In this document: in pieces, positions 10,201 through 18,009 of the stretch | How positions within the stretch are numbered: position 1 is the first letter of the stretch | Layout of the letters: each line of letters opens with the position of its first letter | Origin: CAZCTC01 sp964501335 | Lineage (GTDB): Bacteria; Chloroflexota; Anaerolineae; B4-G1; SLSP01 | Assembly (NCBI GenBank): GCA_964501335.1 | Contig: CAZCTC010000086.1 | Location: forward strand, 1 to 31,368 | DNA: 31,368 nt | Direction of reading: 5' to 3' | Position numbers and translations under genes: made by a program | The notes under the pieces: model-generated | Seen by the model: only the letters and a program-made list of their open reading frames with translations | What the model was told of the DNA's origin: nothing | Database searches by the model: none

Positions 10201-11322
10201 CGGTTGCGGCGGCGCTACCTTGAGCAACGCTTCGGTCGCCTGACACTGCGGAGCCATACAGCGGTTCGTCTTATTGGCGCCCGCCTCCTCAATCGGCTTT
10301 AATTGAATTGCTTCGCGCACGCCAGCAGGCGCGGCCTTCAAAGATAACGTATCCCCACGATTATCCTTGCTCAACCGCTGCAGCCGCTGTTGATAAGACG
10401 GCTTCATCGCCTGGGCATCCGCCCGACAGGAAGCATTGGTACAGCGGTTTACCTGCGTCTCACTCTGCAATTGCACCGCCGGCATCGCACCTTCAGCCGC
10501 GGGCTCCCGCTTCAACGATTCCGCTTCCACCGCCCGCATGACATTGGCCTTGCGTTGGGCAGATAATGGGTTGGCGCCGCCCTGTTGCACCACATGGGTC
10601 AATTCATGCGCCATCAACCGCCGACCGTTATCGGTCCCGGGTTGATACTCCCCACGATTAAAGACTACATCTGAGCCTACGGTATAAGCCCGTGCCTGCA
10701 AATCCTTCGCCGTAGACTCGGCCTCGCCGCCGGTGTGCACCCGCACCCCGCCCAAATCCACGCCCATCCGGCTCTCAAAGAAATTTCGTTCGCCGTCGGG
10801 CAACGGAGCGCCGCCACCGCGCATCTGTTGAATCCGCCCGGCCATCGCATCCGAAGTCTGCAATCCACCGTCTTTGTCGGACTGCAATTCGGCGCGCTGC
10901 ACCGTCGGCCGACCTCCCTCGTCCCCATCCCGCGGAGGAGCACCCAATGCCGGCCCCATCCGCATGACTTGATCGGCAACCCGATCGGCTTCCTGCTCAT
11001 AGGCATCTCCCGGTTGACTCACCGAAAGCTTCGGTTGTACCGAAAGATGGACAGGTGGTTTCGCCGCCGGCTGGTTGACGGTTTCCACCAGCCGTTGCAC
11101 ATGGCGGTTCCCCTGCATCCGGTTGATCCGTTGCGTCATCTCCTGACGTTGCACCGGACTGGCCTTCCGCAGCAGATCCGCCTGAGAGTCTATACTCCCG
11201 CCGCTCAGGAGCGTTTCTGGGCCGGGAATCATCTCATTGCCAAGGCCCTGCGGTTCGGATGGCTTTGGCTCAATGGGTTTCTTCTCGGCCTGCGGCTCGA
11301 CGTGATGGTTGTGTTTGCTCAT
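4201..11322 (-). CDS. Giant eCIS-core (DUF4157) repeat protein A
   Basis: A 2373-aa protein. In order: leader with GNRHVQRLVE (71-80); VSQPGDAYEQEADRVADQVM (101-120); eCIS-core/DUF4157 domain (about 167-248) with HELTH at 239-243; two NRC-x4-C motifs (C294/C299, C355/C360); an Ala/Lys/Glu/Pro-rich disordered stretch to about 920; 14 LQ-type 11-mers (974-1127); 13 Trp-type 11-mers (1296-1438); at least 13 NAA-type 11-mers (1507-1649); a hydrophobic Gly-rich segment (about 1760-1825, with IPYAGQVADIRDL) like those before toxin domains in polymorphic toxins; a long AAKEAAEK helix (about 1910-2037); and a helical C-terminus with LGGxDEL-type repeats. DUF4157 proteins are known as cargo or effectors linked to extracellular contractile injection systems. 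No signal peptide or recognisable toxin fold is visible. AGGGGGAGG sits just before the ATG. It is divergent from paralogue B. The function is inferred. Confidence 0.85.
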   Translation of the reverse strand: MSKHNHHVEPQAEKKPIEPKPSEPQGLGNEMIPGPETLLSGGSIDSQADLLRKASPVQRQEMTQRINRMQGNRHVQRLVETVNQPAAKPPVHLSVQPKLSVSQPGDAYEQEADRVADQVMRMGPALGAPPRDGDEGGRPTVQRAELQSDKDGGLQTSDAMAGRIQQMRGGGAPLPDGERNFFESRMGVDLGGVRVHTGGEAESTAKDLQARAYTVGSDVVFNRGEYQPGTDNGRRLMAHELTHVVQQGGANPLSAQRKANVMRAVEAESLKREPAAEGAMPAVQLQSETQVNRCTNASCRADAQAMKPSYQQRLQRLSKDNRGDTLSLKAAPAGVREAIQLKPIEEAGANKTNRCMAPQCQATEALLKVAPPQPKPNPATAQAAAMTARPAAPKAGPATAPRDFAPAARFGAKPASAQEKGRGNKPATGARPSLKKAQAKGEADADGPSGSLKKATKEGLDAVPGKGIAKDQPLGKDSPGGPQKEPLIADAKAGEAKPAKTAGELDKAGGVFDKKAQEPSGADRKGGAVSDARGGAALGATVKAQAESAKGAESKAPKDKAGALGDNVAAESKESKSGMPDFNSMPLSEAWSAAKKHTVKVEDAARGAAEESKGKIEAEGPVGKVGADEAKAKAASEGVPAAAQAAPVEKPAEMLKVAEEAKPAEANLSDKQPKEEMKAPEAAAQPGEEAKAAPEEKAAGAEPQEAAGEEKALEEKPVEGKAGAEAKEKAAEKAEGKAEAKAEPAEKQAAVEPKAPEAKPVEETAAAMPAATVEEKKAGAAAPAATVEEKKAGAAAPAVKAEEQKASAAAPTAKPEEKKEAAAPAVKAEEQKESAAAPTAKPEEKQEAAAPAVKAEEQKESAAAPTAKPEEKQEEKQEAAAPAVKAESNKDAAAASETKAEEKNEEAAAAPSGTVQMKIQRAPAQVQRGILDNIIPSWAKSALNSLKGDASAKKVDLGNSGKLKSGDISKTASSKGGEISKDGTTKGGELQSDGTTKGGEIQGDGTTKSSEIQGDGTTKGGELQSESSAKGGELQSESSGKGSELQSESSAKGQELQTESQAKGQELQTESSAKGQELQTESSAKGQELQSESQAKGQELQSESEAKGQELQSESEAKGQELQGKAEQAQQSAEQQQKSAIEKVGGAADNLKTAADAANSVVEQGWFNLQSQAESTVQNLDNQANQLCSQWQGKADEFMSNFDPMIQNAQKGWEEIKDGAKSAWDGFMKAAQPTLNTISEKWQQFSAWAGPNVWEPLKQKASQFATMASDVASKAWQGAQDLWKNLTQGATSVEDWIKGRADAARTWISGKAEAAHTWINGKAETANNWISGKVETAQNWINGKAEAAQAWISGKADTARTFISGKADAARSWITGKAEAANTWITGKSEAAQTWINGKAEAANTWIAGKTAAASNWIQGKAAAAQSWIQGKAASVTNAFRSAGQGLVSGMAGMARSAASSISSKGGAIGKWFGGVLSGLISGVEGAGNSAVNAVSNALGSGLGVVESAASKAVSTVSQVGTSAVQGVGSIGTSVTNAVQTAASGSVTLVTNAAQNGVTLVSNAAQGGVTLVENAATTGVNVVESAASGAVQLGQTAANTAVNAVGNAAHGAVGLVQNAANGAVDGLSTLGQNAVTAVEGQALGAVDNVKNMWEGIKTGWNAFTEAAGPVLQQLGEGAVWLGNQINTNIIQPASQWVQEQWNGLQQVVADQFPGLVACWDTFKEFAGAAWDKVQELPLVKETVYAISEMIEGAVMGDFLEDPSIWNIVGQVVVGFIPYAGQVADIRDLIAAVKHVAEGKDGAWLDLTLALVGVVPGIGDAVKAGKHLDKVDEVADAVTTIAKDVGKAMDAGDEVLKPVLKYGDEGVEAVEKAVEKGGPAVVDAIKSKGDEAVEAIMAGGEAGVGVVTEAAKQAAKEAAEKAAKEALEKAAKEAAEKAAKETAEKAAKEAAEKAAKEAAEKAAKEAAEKAAKEAAEKAAKEAAEKAAKEAAEKAAKEAAEKAAKEAAEKAAKEAAEKAAKEAAEKAAKEAAEKAAKDALGGADAFTKAAAEAGGAAGLTKMVDEAFAGAPAFKNFVAELGGSDELTRLLKGMGGADELTALVKSLPNPSDLGKAVKSFSSLDEFTRVMTKLGGPEDFGKVFGAFDKPEYFEAWVKNFKDMDEFANTANFFKNLGGLDYTPPSKILALWSGLGDGNLLEMLGKAGVSTLEGSAAGKAIAEFMTKNGLDMNKAFPLWREASKFNVDKMAEEALKNKTQIMVLATQFKISQMTTVYNSLEKTRLMDKYGLKAVEIVLGEAKDFHNMTPILGNMKSTEQFLELVNQYKSAEHLIETVKSVGGGDAFVTAMEKLGKIDGIGAMTPDQLKALITKGVPTP
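5213..5595 (-). repeat. 24-bp tandem repeat coding AAKEAAEK
   Basis: About 16 near-identical copies of an 8-codon unit, AAKEAAEK, with occasional variants (AAKEALEK, AAKETAEK), lie inside protein A. The alternating Lys/Glu on an alanine background predicts one long single alpha helix, on the order of 125 residues. Tandem DNA identity makes copy number prone to slippage or mis-assembly. Confidence 0.9.
6376..6804 (-). repeat. 33-bp-period repeats coding NAA-type hendecads
   Basis: Thirteen consecutive 11-residue units in protein A (residues 1507-1649) follow a pattern like xNAAxxGVxLV, for example TNAAQNGVTLV and SNAAQGGVTLV. Hydrophobic Val/Leu recur at fixed positions of an 11-residue frame. 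Two further 11-mers immediately before fit less well. DNA identity between copies is moderate. Confidence 0.85.
7009..7437 (-). repeat. 33-bp-period repeats coding W-type hendecads
   Basis: Thirteen uninterrupted units of W-I-x-G-K-A-x-A-A-x-x occupy residues 1296-1438 of protein A. Tryptophan opens each unit, except one where phenylalanine replaces it (unit 7, FISGKADAARS). The 11-residue spacing is exact from first to last unit. Confidence 0.92.
7942..8403 (-). repeat. 33-bp-period repeats coding LQ-type hendecads
   Basis: Fourteen exact 11-residue units run through residues 974-1127 of protein A. Consensus is A-K-G-Q-E-L-Q-(S/T)-E-S-S, changing gradually from TKGGEIQGDGT at the N-terminal side to AKGQELQSESE at the C-terminal side. 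Protein B has a block of the same length in copies (14). Confidence 0.92.
8650..8940 (-). repeat. 81-bp tandem repeats in the disordered region
   Basis: Three to four copies of a 27-residue unit (PAVKAEEQKxSAAAP followed by TAKPEEKxEAAA) lie in the Ala/Lys/Glu/Pro-rich linker of protein A. One copy carries an internal EEKQ duplication and the C-terminal-most copy is degenerate. The composition predicts an extended, disordered tether. Confidence 0.75.
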
Positions 11323-11911
11323 GGCCTCCCCCTATGAAATTGAGCACGGTCCATACCCAGAGTCAATCCACTAAAGGAAATAGGAAATCTGGAATAAGGA
11401 GCCATAGCTCACGAGACAGAGAAAAATTGACAAGGCTTTCAGGGGACCCAACAATAATACAAAGCGCCAACTGGGAGAAATACTACTACCATTTTAGCAC
11501 AGATTTTCGCATCCCGGGAAGGAATCTTTTCACAACCGGCATGCGCTTCTGTCCTGAAAACAGGCCACGCCGTGCCCCCCACGGGTAATTACCTTCGGAA
11601 TCAATACATAGATACCTGCATCGGGCGAGAAAAACTCGCCCCTACACAGACAATCTCCCGTAGGGGTACCCCTTGTGGGTACCCTATCTGACAAATCGTC
11701 CATTTTCCTCTTTCGGGGTGCCGCCCCCTGGCCTTGTAACGTCCCGCAAATGATCTTTTCCCCGTAGAACACGCCGCGCTGGATCGAGAGAGAGTTTTTC
11801 CACCTGTGCGGTTGTTCATCAGCGTGGAGCAAAAACAGTTTTCACGTCCCGCAACAGGTGTTTTCCCGGTAAAAAGCGACGCGCAGGATGGGGGGAGGAT
11901 GTTTTTTTATT

Positions 11912-11949
11912 CATATTTTCGGCGGCTTCAGAAAGCCGCCGAAAATATG
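11912..11949. repeat. Palindromic repeat, copy 5
   Basis: A perfect 17-bp stem (11912-11928 against 11933-11949) has a CAGA loop. The stem sequence CATATTTTCGGCGGCTT differs from copy 1 with both arms changed together. GTTTTTTTATT precedes it and GGGCTTTTTTTTCCC follows. Confidence 0.85.
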
Positions 11950-11995
11950 GGCTTTTTTTTCCCGACTAACCGCACAGGTTGGAGTTTTTTTGTTG

Positions 11996-12031
11996 ATGTT
12001 TTTGCGCGCATCAGAAAGCCCGCGAAAACAT
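11996..12031. repeat. Palindromic repeat, copy 6 (mismatched, hybrid arms)
   Basis: The left arm (ATGTTTTTGCGCGCAT) resembles copy 4, while the right arm (AAGCCCGCGAAAACAT) equals copy 1. The stem therefore has internal mismatches. The loop CAGA and the right flank, TTTTCCAGAGCCGCCCCGGC, match copy 1. Confidence 0.75.
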
Positions 12032-12364
12032 AGCCCTTTTCCAGAGCCGCCCCGGCTATCCTCTTTTTTACATGATTTTATCGAAAGCTTGCCGGAGGTT
12101 AGACCCTGACAACAAATCATTACGTTTCACGTTTTAGATTGAAATACTGCCCTCGCATGGCCCTTCTTCCTCATCTTCCAAATCTTAAAAACCATGCTAT
12201 CATAGTAAAGTAATTTTTCAGATCAGATCGAACAAAGCCCAATTCCAAAAAAACAACTTCTCATTGCCTTTGCGCCTATCGTCAACCTCCGCCCTGTTTT
12301 TTTCCCTTCTTTGTTGACCCCTGATCTCCTTTATTAAACTTGAGCCATGCTCAGGAGGTATTCT

Positions 12365-15300
12365 GTGAGCAATTCGATGAAAAAGATTTTGCATGAATCC
12401 TCCCCTTCCAAACCCACTCCCCTCCCTACACCGGCCGTCGCTCCCGAAAATGTCTCCGAAGGACTTCCGGTGGGAAGCGCCACCACAACAGCCCAGGCCG
12501 ATACCCTTGCCCGATTGTCCACTCCGCAGGCTCGCACCATGGTTTCCCGCATGGAAAGAATCCAGGGCAACCGTCACGTCCAACGGGTCGTCGAATCGTT
12601 CCAAAACCACCATCGGCCCCCGGCCATCATGCCCAAATTAAACGTCAGCGAACCCGGTGATCCGGCCGAACAGGAAGCCGATCGCGTCGCCGATCAGGTA
12701 ATGCGTGCCCCGACCCGGGCCACGCCCCCAGACGATAATCCCGGCACCAAAGCCAACCGCACATCCGAGAAAATCCTCAACCGGGCCCCCGCGGCTCAGG
12801 GCTCACCCCCCAATAAGGTCACCGAAAACGACATCGAAAAGATGCAGCAAGGAGGCGCCCCGCTCCCTAAAAGCGAACAAAAATTCTTCGAATCCAGAAT
12901 GGGCGTGGATCTCAATCAGGTCCGCATTCACACAGATAAAGAAGCCGTCGACAGCTCTCAGGCCCTGAGCGCCCAGGCCTACACGGTCGGCTCCCACATC
13001 GCCTTTAACGCCGACCAGTATCAACCCGGCACCCCCCAGGGACGACGCCTGTTGGCTCACGAATTAACCCATGTCGTTCAGCAGGGGAAAGCCGGGCCTC
13101 TGCCCGCCGGAACGGACCAGGAAACAGCCACAGAAAAAGAAAACGCTCCGGCCCCGGCACCACCCAAATCCAACCGCTGCGAAAACGACAGCTGCCGGCT
13201 CGACGAAAACCGCCTGAAAACGGACAGCGCTCCGGAAAATAAAAGAGAAGCCGGTGAAAATCGTTCCCCCAGAGTCAACCGCTGCAAATCTCCCGCCTGC
13301 CGAACCGATGAAGCCCGGCTCAAACAGGATGCTTTGATCCCCCCCTCCGCCACCCAACCCGCTCCGCTCGCCGCTCCCGCCAAAATCAACCGCTGCGCTA
13401 CCGGACAATGCCACGCGGCCGAAAGCCGGCTCAAACTTTTCTCCCTGGAAAACCTGGCCCGCATGCCCATCCAGCGCACGGTCAAGATCAACCGCTGCGC
13501 CACCGGACAATGTCATGCCGCCGAAAGCCAGCTGAAAAACCCCCCGCCGGCTCCGGTCGAAGGCCCGGCAGTACCACTGACCGAAGCAAAGCCCCCGGCC
13601 GAAAAAGTCGCTCCCTCCCCGGCGCCGAAAGAGGCTTCCACGCCGCCTGAACCGACCGCGCAAGCTGTCCATGCCGAAAAATCAACGCGCGAACAGGTCG
13701 AAAAAGGGGCTCAAACCGCGGCCGAAAATCCCGACAGGGTCGAAACTAACCCTGCCGGAGACCTGATCCCGGCACCGGAAAAAACCGACGATCCGGAAAA
13801 AACATCGGCCGAAACCACCGAAAAATCCGACCCGACGCTCGCCCCCGAAACCCCCAGCGCCGGAACAGATCCGGGCAAAACCTCCGATAAGTTCCAATCC
13901 GAGGCGCCCCCGACGGGCACGGAAAGTGAAGCCGGACCGGCTCCGATTGCCGGTGATCAAACCTGGCAGGCCGAATCGAAAACGCCGGAAGCGCTGCTGG
14001 GCGAGAGCCGCGAGAATGCTAACTATCAGCTCCCAGCGGAAAATCTGCCCGGCGCGATCAATCAGGCCCTCAGCAACAACGATAAAAACCGGGACGCTGC
14101 GAAAGAAAACGCCGCTCCCCCGGCCGAGAAAACTCAAAAATCATTCGCCGAGTCGGAAAACACCCGGGGCCCCTTGCCCACAATCGCCCCGGAATCAGCC
14201 ACCCCCCCGGAATCAACCGCACAACTCCCTTCCGCTGAAATGGATAAAATGTCCGAAATCTCCGCACCGGCTGAAGCAGGCCCTGCTGCAACGGAAGAAT
14301 CCACCGACAAAGCCCCGGCCGAAAAAACCGCCGATCCCGCTCCCCAACCCCAGGTCAAAGAGGCCGAACCCCAAAAGGATCACCCCAAAGACAACAAAAC
14401 CGGGGCCCTGCCCAAACAACCGCAACCGGAAAAACAACTGGAAAACAAAGCGCCCCAGTCTCCTGATCCCGCGGGCCAGCCGAATCCGGCCGCACCCCAG
14501 GAAAAATCGGCTCCTTCAGCAACGACATCGTCAGCAAATGTAACCGTCCAACGTCTGGTCAATCCCCTCGATGCAGCCAAAGAGGCCGCCCGCGCCGCAC
14601 TCAATGCCCTCCAGGGACAGGCCAACAGCAAAAAACAAGAAGTCGCCAACGATGCTCGCTCCAAAGGGACCCCTCTGCAAAGCCAATCCCAATCGAAGGG
14701 CACCGCTTTGCAAAGCTCGGCGCAATCTCAGGGCCGCAGCCTGCAAACCTCCGGACAGACCTCCGGTCAGCAATTGCAGACCCAGGCTCAGACCCTCGGC
14801 ACAGCCCTCACCCTGCACAGCACCACCGATGCCCGACAACTGACCACCACGCAACAGGCCACCTCAAAACAGCTGCAAACCACCCAACAAACCCAAACCA
14901 AATCGTTACAATCCTCAGCCCAGACCAAGAGCCGCGAAATACAGACTACCGCCCGCACCCAGAGCAAAAACCTGCAAAGCACCGCTCAGGCTCGCAAAAA
15001 CGAACTCCAATCCAATGCCCAAAGCAAAGGGCAGGAATTGCAAAAACAGGCCCAACTCAAAGGCCAGACGCTGCAAAACCAGGGCAACCAGGTACGCACC
15101 GAAATCCAACAAAATGGGCAGGCCTTACAAAGCGAAGCGGTGACCAAAATGCAGGGAGCGCAGCAAACCATCCAGAACCAAACGGTCGGGGTCGTCAACC
15201 AGATGCAATCGCGCGCCCTCAACCTCCAGGGCGATTGGAAAAACTTCCGCGACGGCTCCACCCAACGGATTCAAGATCTGGCCAAACGTACCGAAGAGAT

Positions 15301-17538
15301 CAGCCAGAAATTGCGTCAGAGCGCCGCTGCTCGCATCTTGAAAGAATGTCTGAGCGCCACCGCGGAAACCTTGAAAAACGAAGCCCGTCTCTTGATGGCC
15401 GAAATCATGCAACGGTGGGCCGCCTTCAAGCAGCGGGTCGGCGCACTATGGCAGGCCCTGGGTGAATTGGGACAGAACCTCATCAACAGAGGGAAAGAGC
15501 TGCTCACTGGAATCTGGAACGGCTTGAAAAGCCGCTGGGCCACCCTCCAAACCCGGCTGGCGGCCCTGTTGAAAGGCCTGAAAGATGCGGCCCTGGCCAC
15601 CTGGAAGGATCTCCTCGGCATCGGCACCGCCGCCTGGAACGGATTAAAGAACACGGCCACGGCTGCCTGGACCGGCCTGAAAAATACGGCCACCGCCGCC
15701 TGGACCGGCTTGAAGAACACCGCCACCGCCGCCTGGACCGGCCTGAAGAACACCGGCTCGGCCGCCTGGACCGGTCTGAAAAACACGGCCACCGCCGCCT
15801 GGACCGGCCTGAAGAACACCGGCACCGCCGCCTGGACCGGCCTGAAAAACACCGCGACCAGCGCCTGGACCGGTCTTAAATCCACCGGCTCGGCCGCCTG
15901 GACCGGCTTACAAAGCACCGGCACCGCCGCCTGGACCGGGTTGAAAAACACCGCGACCAGCGCCTGGACCGGCCTAAAAGACACGGCCGGCGCCGTCAGC
16001 GACGGATTCCAGGGCGTGGTCGACAGTGCCACCAGCAGCATCCAGGACAGCGGAGGCATTCGCCAGTGGTTCGCCAACCTTTTTGATTCCATCGTCAACG
16101 GGGTCAGATCAGCCGCCACCGCCGCCTGGAACGGCCTGAAACAGACAGCCTCGTCAGCCTGGAATGGCCTGAAAAACACGGCCACCAGCGCCTGGACCGG
16201 CCTCAAAGAAACCGGCACCGCCGCCTGGACCGGCTTGAAAGAAACCGCGACCGACGCCTGGACCGGCCTCAAAGAAACCGGCACCGCTGCCTGGACCGGG
16301 CTGANNNNNNNNNNNNNNNNNNNNNNNNNNNNNNNNNNNNNNNNNNNNNNNNNNNNNNNNNNNNNNNNNNNNNNNNNNNNNNNNNNNNNNNNNNNNNNNN
16401 NNNNGCCGCCTGGACCGGCTTGAAAGAAACCGCCACCGCCGCCTGGACCGGCCTCAAAGAAACCGGCTCGGCCGCCTGGACCTTCGTCAAGAACCTGAGC
16501 GGCCGGGTAGGCGATGGACTCAAATCGCTGGGCGGCGGCATCGTCCGCATGGCTCAATCCATCTGGGAACGTATGCTCTCCGGCATGAAGAGCTTCTGGG
16601 AAGGGCTGAAGAACATGATCAAAGCCCTCCCCGGCCTGATCCTCGACGCCCTGAAAAACCTGCGCAGTTTCATCTTTAGTCTCTTTTCCGCGATAGCCGA
16701 AGGCAGCCTCCTGGTCCAGTTGATCAAAGCGCTGTGGCGGGAAATCGACAACCGGCTCCTCCACGAAAAGGACCCGCGTTACTGCACGCCCTATCCCAAC
16801 CAGATGCAGGCCTATTTCATGTGGAATGTGGCGATGTGCACCATCTTACCCGCCCTCCGGGTCAAATACGGTGCCGAATCCGGCGATCTCTGGTATGACT
16901 ATCTGACCCGCCGCCCGGGCGACAGCCTCAACTATAAGCTCTACACCAGCAGTTCCAGCAGCGTCGTCACCGGCTTTGTCAATTCCAAAGATACCGAAGA
17001 ACAACAGACCAAACTGGTCACCTGGATCGCTAAGGGACCGCTCCGGAAAAAAATCGACGAATTGCCGGCCAACAAATGGGTCAAAACGCCGGTCGGCGAT
17101 CTGCTCGACGATAAAAAATTAAAGGATCCTTTCAGCTTTGATGATGTGTATGAAATTCCCGGCCTGCTGGCCGGTGGGGCCTCGAGCGATGGCTCGCCTT
17201 CCAGCGATGCCGGCCCCGACACCCGGGAAGTCTCCGGTGAAGTAGAACTCTACCGTGAAGTCGATGGCCTGGGCCATACCAAAGGGGCCCGGATGCGAAC
17301 GGCCTTCGACTTTGATGTCAAGGATGCAGTCGATTTCTGCCCGGGAAATCCCGGCAGCCGCTTCGCTCAACTGCTGACCGTCACATTGAGCCGGTTGGAA
17401 GCCAGCGGACTGGCCTACGATGTGCCCTTCGAGGTCAAATACAAAGGGAAACCGCGGGAAGAAAGCATCCCCTTCAATCAGGTAGCGAAAGTAGATCCCT
17501 CCGGCGGGCCTCAAGGAAAGAAGAATGCCAAGAACTAG
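12365..17538 (+). CDS. Giant eCIS-core (DUF4157) repeat protein B, interrupted by a scaffold gap
   Basis: The protein is about 1700 aa. I start it at GTG 12365, because AGGAGG (12353-12358) lies 6 nt before it; an ATG at 12347 precedes that ribosome site. In order: GNRHVQRVVES; SEPGDPAEQEADRVADQVM; DUF4157 domain with HELTH at 232-236; four NRC-x4-C motifs (C272/277, C307/312, C344/349, C378/383); a Pro/Glu/Lys-rich disordered stretch; 14 LQ-type hendecads (764-917); Trp-type AAWTGLKNTAT hendecads from residue 1089, with a WF linker inside; and a globular C-terminus. That C-terminus includes VDFCPGNPG then LSRLEASGLAYDVPFEV, a pattern I associate with other eCIS-core proteins. The Ns at 16305-16404 put the two halves in different frames, but the repeat continues on both sides, so this is one gene. 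It overlaps the downstream lipoprotein by 14 nt. Confidence 0.85.
14654..15115 (+). repeat. LQ-type hendecad repeats in protein B
   Basis: Fourteen consecutive 11-residue units (residues 764-917) have the pattern AQSKGxxLQSS, with L/I at position 8 and Q usually at 9. Examples are AQSQGRSLQTS and AQTKSREIQTT. They are more diverged at DNA level than in protein A but equal in copy number. Confidence 0.9.
15629..16503 (+). repeat. W-type hendecad repeats in protein B, split by gap
   Basis: Eleven copies of AAWTGLKNTAT-type units come first, then a non-repeat linker (about 15992-16115, with GGIRQWFANLFDSIVNGV). Six more units run into the Ns and three follow the Ns, the last being AAWTFVKNLSG. 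The 33-bp copies are nearly identical, which explains why assembly failed here. Confidence 0.92.
16305..16404. other. Assembly gap (100 Ns)
   Basis: Exactly 100 Ns lie inside the Trp-hendecad array, a placeholder size. The last base before is the first base of an expected AAA (Lys) codon, and the first bases after are GCC GCC TGG, the start of a unit. In-phase joining requires 14 + 33n missing bases, so 100 cannot be the true length. Confidence 0.97.
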
Positions 17539-17995
17539 ACTGCTGCAACTCGGAGCCGCGCTCCTGTGGTTGCCTCTGTTGTCCTGCGGATCCCTGTGGA
17601 ATGCAGGGATCCGCCAGGGCTTGAAAACGGACGCCCGAACGCTGCTCTCGCCCTACACCGGGTCCAATCTGGAAATACAATGCCGGGAAATCGCAGAAGG
17701 GGATAACGGCTACTGCACATTTACAGCCCCGCCGGAGATGGTAACGGAAATAGCCGAAGGATTGCAGCTCAAGTTCCTCGATCCGGCAGAAGCCGATTAC
17801 GACATCGCCCTGATCGAAACCGCCGACAGCTGCCCCTCCCTGGAAGCGTTCGACAACAGAGAAGATGTAGAGATCTATCAGGCCGAACGGCAATCCATCC
17901 ACATCGGAGAAATAACCGTCCTGGAAAACTTCTTCCTCTTTCACAACCGCAACACCGATCAAATCTGCATTCACATCGTCTATGCCTATGGATAG
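17525..17995 (+). CDS. Small lipoprotein coupled to protein B
   Basis: The 156-aa product has a basic start (MPRTR), a hydrophobic core and the lipobox LLSC with C21. It should be a lipid-anchored exported protein with a mature part of about 135 residues. The rest is acidic, with several cysteines (in LEIQCREIAEGDNGYC, ADSCPS and QICIHIV) that could form disulfides. I recognise no family. The ATG overlaps the last 14 nt of gene B in another frame, with AAGGAAAG upstream, so translation is probably coupled to B. That suggests a partner of B, for example an accessory, anchoring or immunity-type protein; this role is inference only. A palindrome directly downstream probably ends the operon. Confidence 0.8.
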   Translation: MPRTRLLQLGAALLWLPLLSCGSLWNAGIRQGLKTDARTLLSPYTGSNLEIQCREIAEGDNGYCTFTAPPEMVTEIAEGLQLKFLDPAEADYDIALIETADSCPSLEAFDNREDVEIYQAERQSIHIGEITVLENFFLFHNRNTDQICIHIVYAYG

Positions 17996-18009
17996 CTGAG
18001 AAAAAAGCC

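Larger units (their letters stand above)
11323..12364. other. Divergent intergenic region between the two eCIS-core giants
   Basis: About 1 kb without a gene. It must hold the promoters for A (leftward) and B (rightward), but I could not settle on clear -35/-10 pairs. From 11600 it is packed with repeats. These are an inverted pair GGGCGAG-aaaaa-CTCGCCC (about 11627-11645), the GGTACCCC / GGGTACC inverted pair (about 11660-11685), two copies of the GTAACGTCCCGCAAATG / TTTCCCGGT composite unit also found at 281-381, and two palindromes. AT content rises in the 200 bases before B. Confidence 0.6.

Noticed and set aside
12347..12349. ATG at 12347 as start of gene B
   Set aside because: The strong AGGAGG lies after this ATG and is ideally spaced for GTG 12365.
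16304..16420. Apparent frameshift splitting gene B into two genes
   Set aside because: The frame change comes only from the arbitrary 100-N placeholder; the repeat unit continues on both sides.
15316..16764. Minus-strand frame with RPVQAAVAVFF repeats spanning the Ns
   Set aside because: It is a shadow of the Trp-hendecad array of gene B; the sense strand has DUF4157, a ribosome site and in-phase repeats.
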